Assembly: GCA_964643575.1 (NCBI GenBank)
Contig: CAZXTD010000004.1
Coordinates: forward strand, 1-64,000
From: Glaciecola sp964643575
GTDB lineage: Bacteria > Pseudomonadota > Gammaproteobacteria > Enterobacterales > Alteromonadaceae
Length of the DNA stretch: 64,000 nucleotides
Direction: 5' to 3'
The notes below the pieces were generated by a model. That model had not been told where the DNA came from. It worked only from the letters and a program-made list of their open reading frames with translations, and ran no database searches. Positions 62,760 to 64,000 of the stretch are shown here, piece after piece. A program made the translations under genes and the position numbers. The stretch's first letter is position 1, and every line of letters starts with the position of its first letter.

Positions 62760-63812
62760 TTATGTTAGCAACTTTGTTTGAATATTGTTTCTTCCTTGCG
62801 CTTTTGCTTGATACAAGAGTGCGTCTACACGTTGCAAAAGGTGGTCTAAGCTCTCGTTGCCATCGCTTTCAACCAAACCAAAACTCATAGTTATAGACAA
62901 ACCGTCTATTGCGTTATCACTTACCACGCTGGCAATCGCCTGTATTACAGACTCGGCATACTCTACTCTGCTTTCTGGCAGGTAAATCAAAAATTCTTCA
63001 CCGCCCCAGCGACAGGATGTATCGTTTTGCCCCAAATAAGTCTGAAAGCATTCAGACACCATTTTAAGCACTTTATCGCCAACATCATGGCCATGGTTAT
63101 CGTTGATTGATTTGAAGTGGTCAATATCGGCCATCGCTAGAGTGAAAGAACGTTTTTCGCGAGCTGAAACGGCCAATTGATAATTCAAAAATGAAGTGAA
63201 ATAACGTCTGTTGTAAAGGTCGGTTAAGTTGTCACGGTTGGCTAAACGTTGAAGTTTGTTCCGGCGCTTACTAACCGACAGACTCATTGTCACGATAGAA
63301 AGCAATAGCAAAGTGCCGCCGACACCAATAAACACTAATTTGGAGTAAGCATAAAACTCATATTCGGTGCTATGTGGAATAAAATACTGAAGGCTAACAA
63401 AGATAAGTATCGCGAGGCCAAAAATGTTACGTGCAACGGCCAAGTTAATACTTGTATTAATGGCAAACAAGCATGCTGTGGGCCATATCAACATGTGAAA
63501 GCCTGACTGCGTGCCATAAACCGTGGTGTGAAATGCAATCACAAAAAGATTAGTAATGGTTATTAATAAAACTGCTTGGTCAAAACGAATTTGTGCAATC
63601 AAGACAAGTGAATATAGGTAGAGACAAACTGCAATGATATTAACAAAGATAAGGCTATGAATATTTGCCTGAAAGACCGTCCATAGCAAAAACGAGAAAG
63701 CAACCAGCATCGCGATACTAAACTGCATCATTCGTTGATACTCGCGTTTCGCGAACGGCTCAAGTGCCTTGTAGCGGTCTTTAAAGTTGTTTGATGCGGA
63801 AGCTTTAATCAA
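62760..63812 (-). CDS. Membrane diguanylate cyclase, I-site lost
   Basis: The 350 residues have about six membrane segments followed by a GGDEF domain. The active loop is RWGGEEF and ADIDHFKSINDNHGHDVGDKVL is intact, so activity is expected. At the I-site position the residues are GQND, so Arg is replaced by Gly. It begins with TTG at 63812, which overlaps the stop of the upstream gene (63809-63811), implying translational coupling. It is the first cyclase of the pair. Confidence 0.85.
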   Translation of the reverse strand: MIKASASNNFKDRYKALEPFAKREYQRMMQFSIAMLVAFSFLLWTVFQANIHSLIFVNIIAVCLYLYSLVLIAQIRFDQAVLLITITNLFVIAFHTTVYGTQSGFHMLIWPTACLFAINTSINLAVARNIFGLAILIFVSLQYFIPHSTEYEFYAYSKLVFIGVGGTLLLLSIVTMSLSVSKRRNKLQRLANRDNLTDLYNRRYFTSFLNYQLAVSAREKRSFTLAMADIDHFKSINDNHGHDVGDKVLKMVSECFQTYLGQNDTSCRWGGEEFLIYLPESRVEYAESVIQAIASVVSDNAIDGLSITMSFGLVESDGNESLDHLLQRVDALLYQAKAQGRNNIQTKLLT

Positions 63813-64000
63813 TTTACTAAACCCAATGCACTGGATCGGTGGTGCGGGCTACGCTCGTTAAGGGTAACAATTTTCTGCATAAGACGAGACGAGTCTTCCC
63901 AGCAAATTGTATACTTGGCGGTAATTGTGCGAACAAGTGTTAACTCTCCAAGAGCGTTATGTTGAGCATTCGTTAGCACATAATATCGGCCTAATTGTGG
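63809..64000 (-). CDS. 3' end of an unidentified gene, 5' end beyond the window
   Basis: The minus strand is open from the right edge to a TGA at 63809-63811, giving 63 sense codons, ending IVTLNERSPHHRSSALGLVN. The composition is normal and its stop overlaps the start of the following diguanylate cyclase. This is typical of an operon partner. I do not recognise the protein. It could also be a chance open frame in non-coding DNA. Confidence 0.5.
   Translation of the reverse strand, partial: PQLGRYYVLTNAQHNALGELTLVRTITAKYTICWEDSSRLMQKIVTLNERSPHHRSSALGLVN

Overview
The window is chromosomal DNA of a marine gammaproteobacterium, most likely an alteromonad (Alteromonadales). The evidence is a moderate-to-low GC content, housekeeping gene orders shared with E. 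coli and its relatives, an MSHA-type pilin, a secreted laminarinase, exosortase-type sorting tags and many c-di-GMP signalling genes. This placement is inferred from gene content and was not tested by a search. I see no rRNA, tRNA, CRISPR array, prophage or integron.

Layout. 1-8.5 kb: a cpxA-like kinase cut by the left edge, a PldB-like lipase, trmL, the gpsA-secB-grxC-yibN cluster, then gpmM-envC. This matches the E. coli trmL-to-envC neighbourhood, except that cysE is missing. 8.6-18.9 kb: a lone MSHA-type pilin, a hypothetical protein, an atypical Nramp transporter, a YecA-like protein, an orphan periplasmic binding protein, hemJ, a ClC transporter, a DUF6776-type protein, erpA, a GST-like protein and an outer-membrane-type protein. 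19-26.6 kb: tatABC-tatD, a tandem pair of 7TMR-DISM diguanylate cyclases, and hemB. 26.7-30.5 kb: an ABC-2 exporter, then a RAYT transposase gene set among REP-like repeats, plus a lipoprotein. 30.5-36.7 kb: sfsA-dksA-gluQ-pcnB-folK-panB-panC on the minus strand. 36.7-43.5 kb: an M17 peptidase, a small HTH protein, a MarC protein, YjaG, rsmD and ftsY-ftsE-ftsX. 43.5-50 kb: a tandem pair of EAL/HDOD proteins, rpoH with a clear terminator, then a GNAT-thioesterase fusion, dtd and pip. 50-55.5 kb: two small envelope proteins, metJ and metF diverging from MetJ operators, a YihY protein, and a GNAT/FAD-oxidoreductase pair. 55.8-64 kb: an exosortase-tagged protein with a GH16 laminarinase behind a LacI-type operator, a compound palindromic repeat, an S9 peptidase, and a tandem pair of GGDEF proteins preceded by the tail of another gene.

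How the parts relate. Most of the window is core metabolism and envelope biogenesis: pantothenate, haem, Fe-S insertion, Tat and SRP targeting, and FtsEX/EnvC division hydrolysis. The accessory content is c-di-GMP signalling, glucan degradation and RAYT/REP elements. The most striking pattern is that the c-di-GMP genes occur as three tandem duplicates. In each pair one member keeps a key motif (the RxxD inhibitory site, or most EAL metal ligands) and the other has lost it. The other notable signals are a REP element that supplies the end of hemB, a LacI-type operator ahead of the laminarinase unit, and an Nramp protein without the canonical metal-binding motif.
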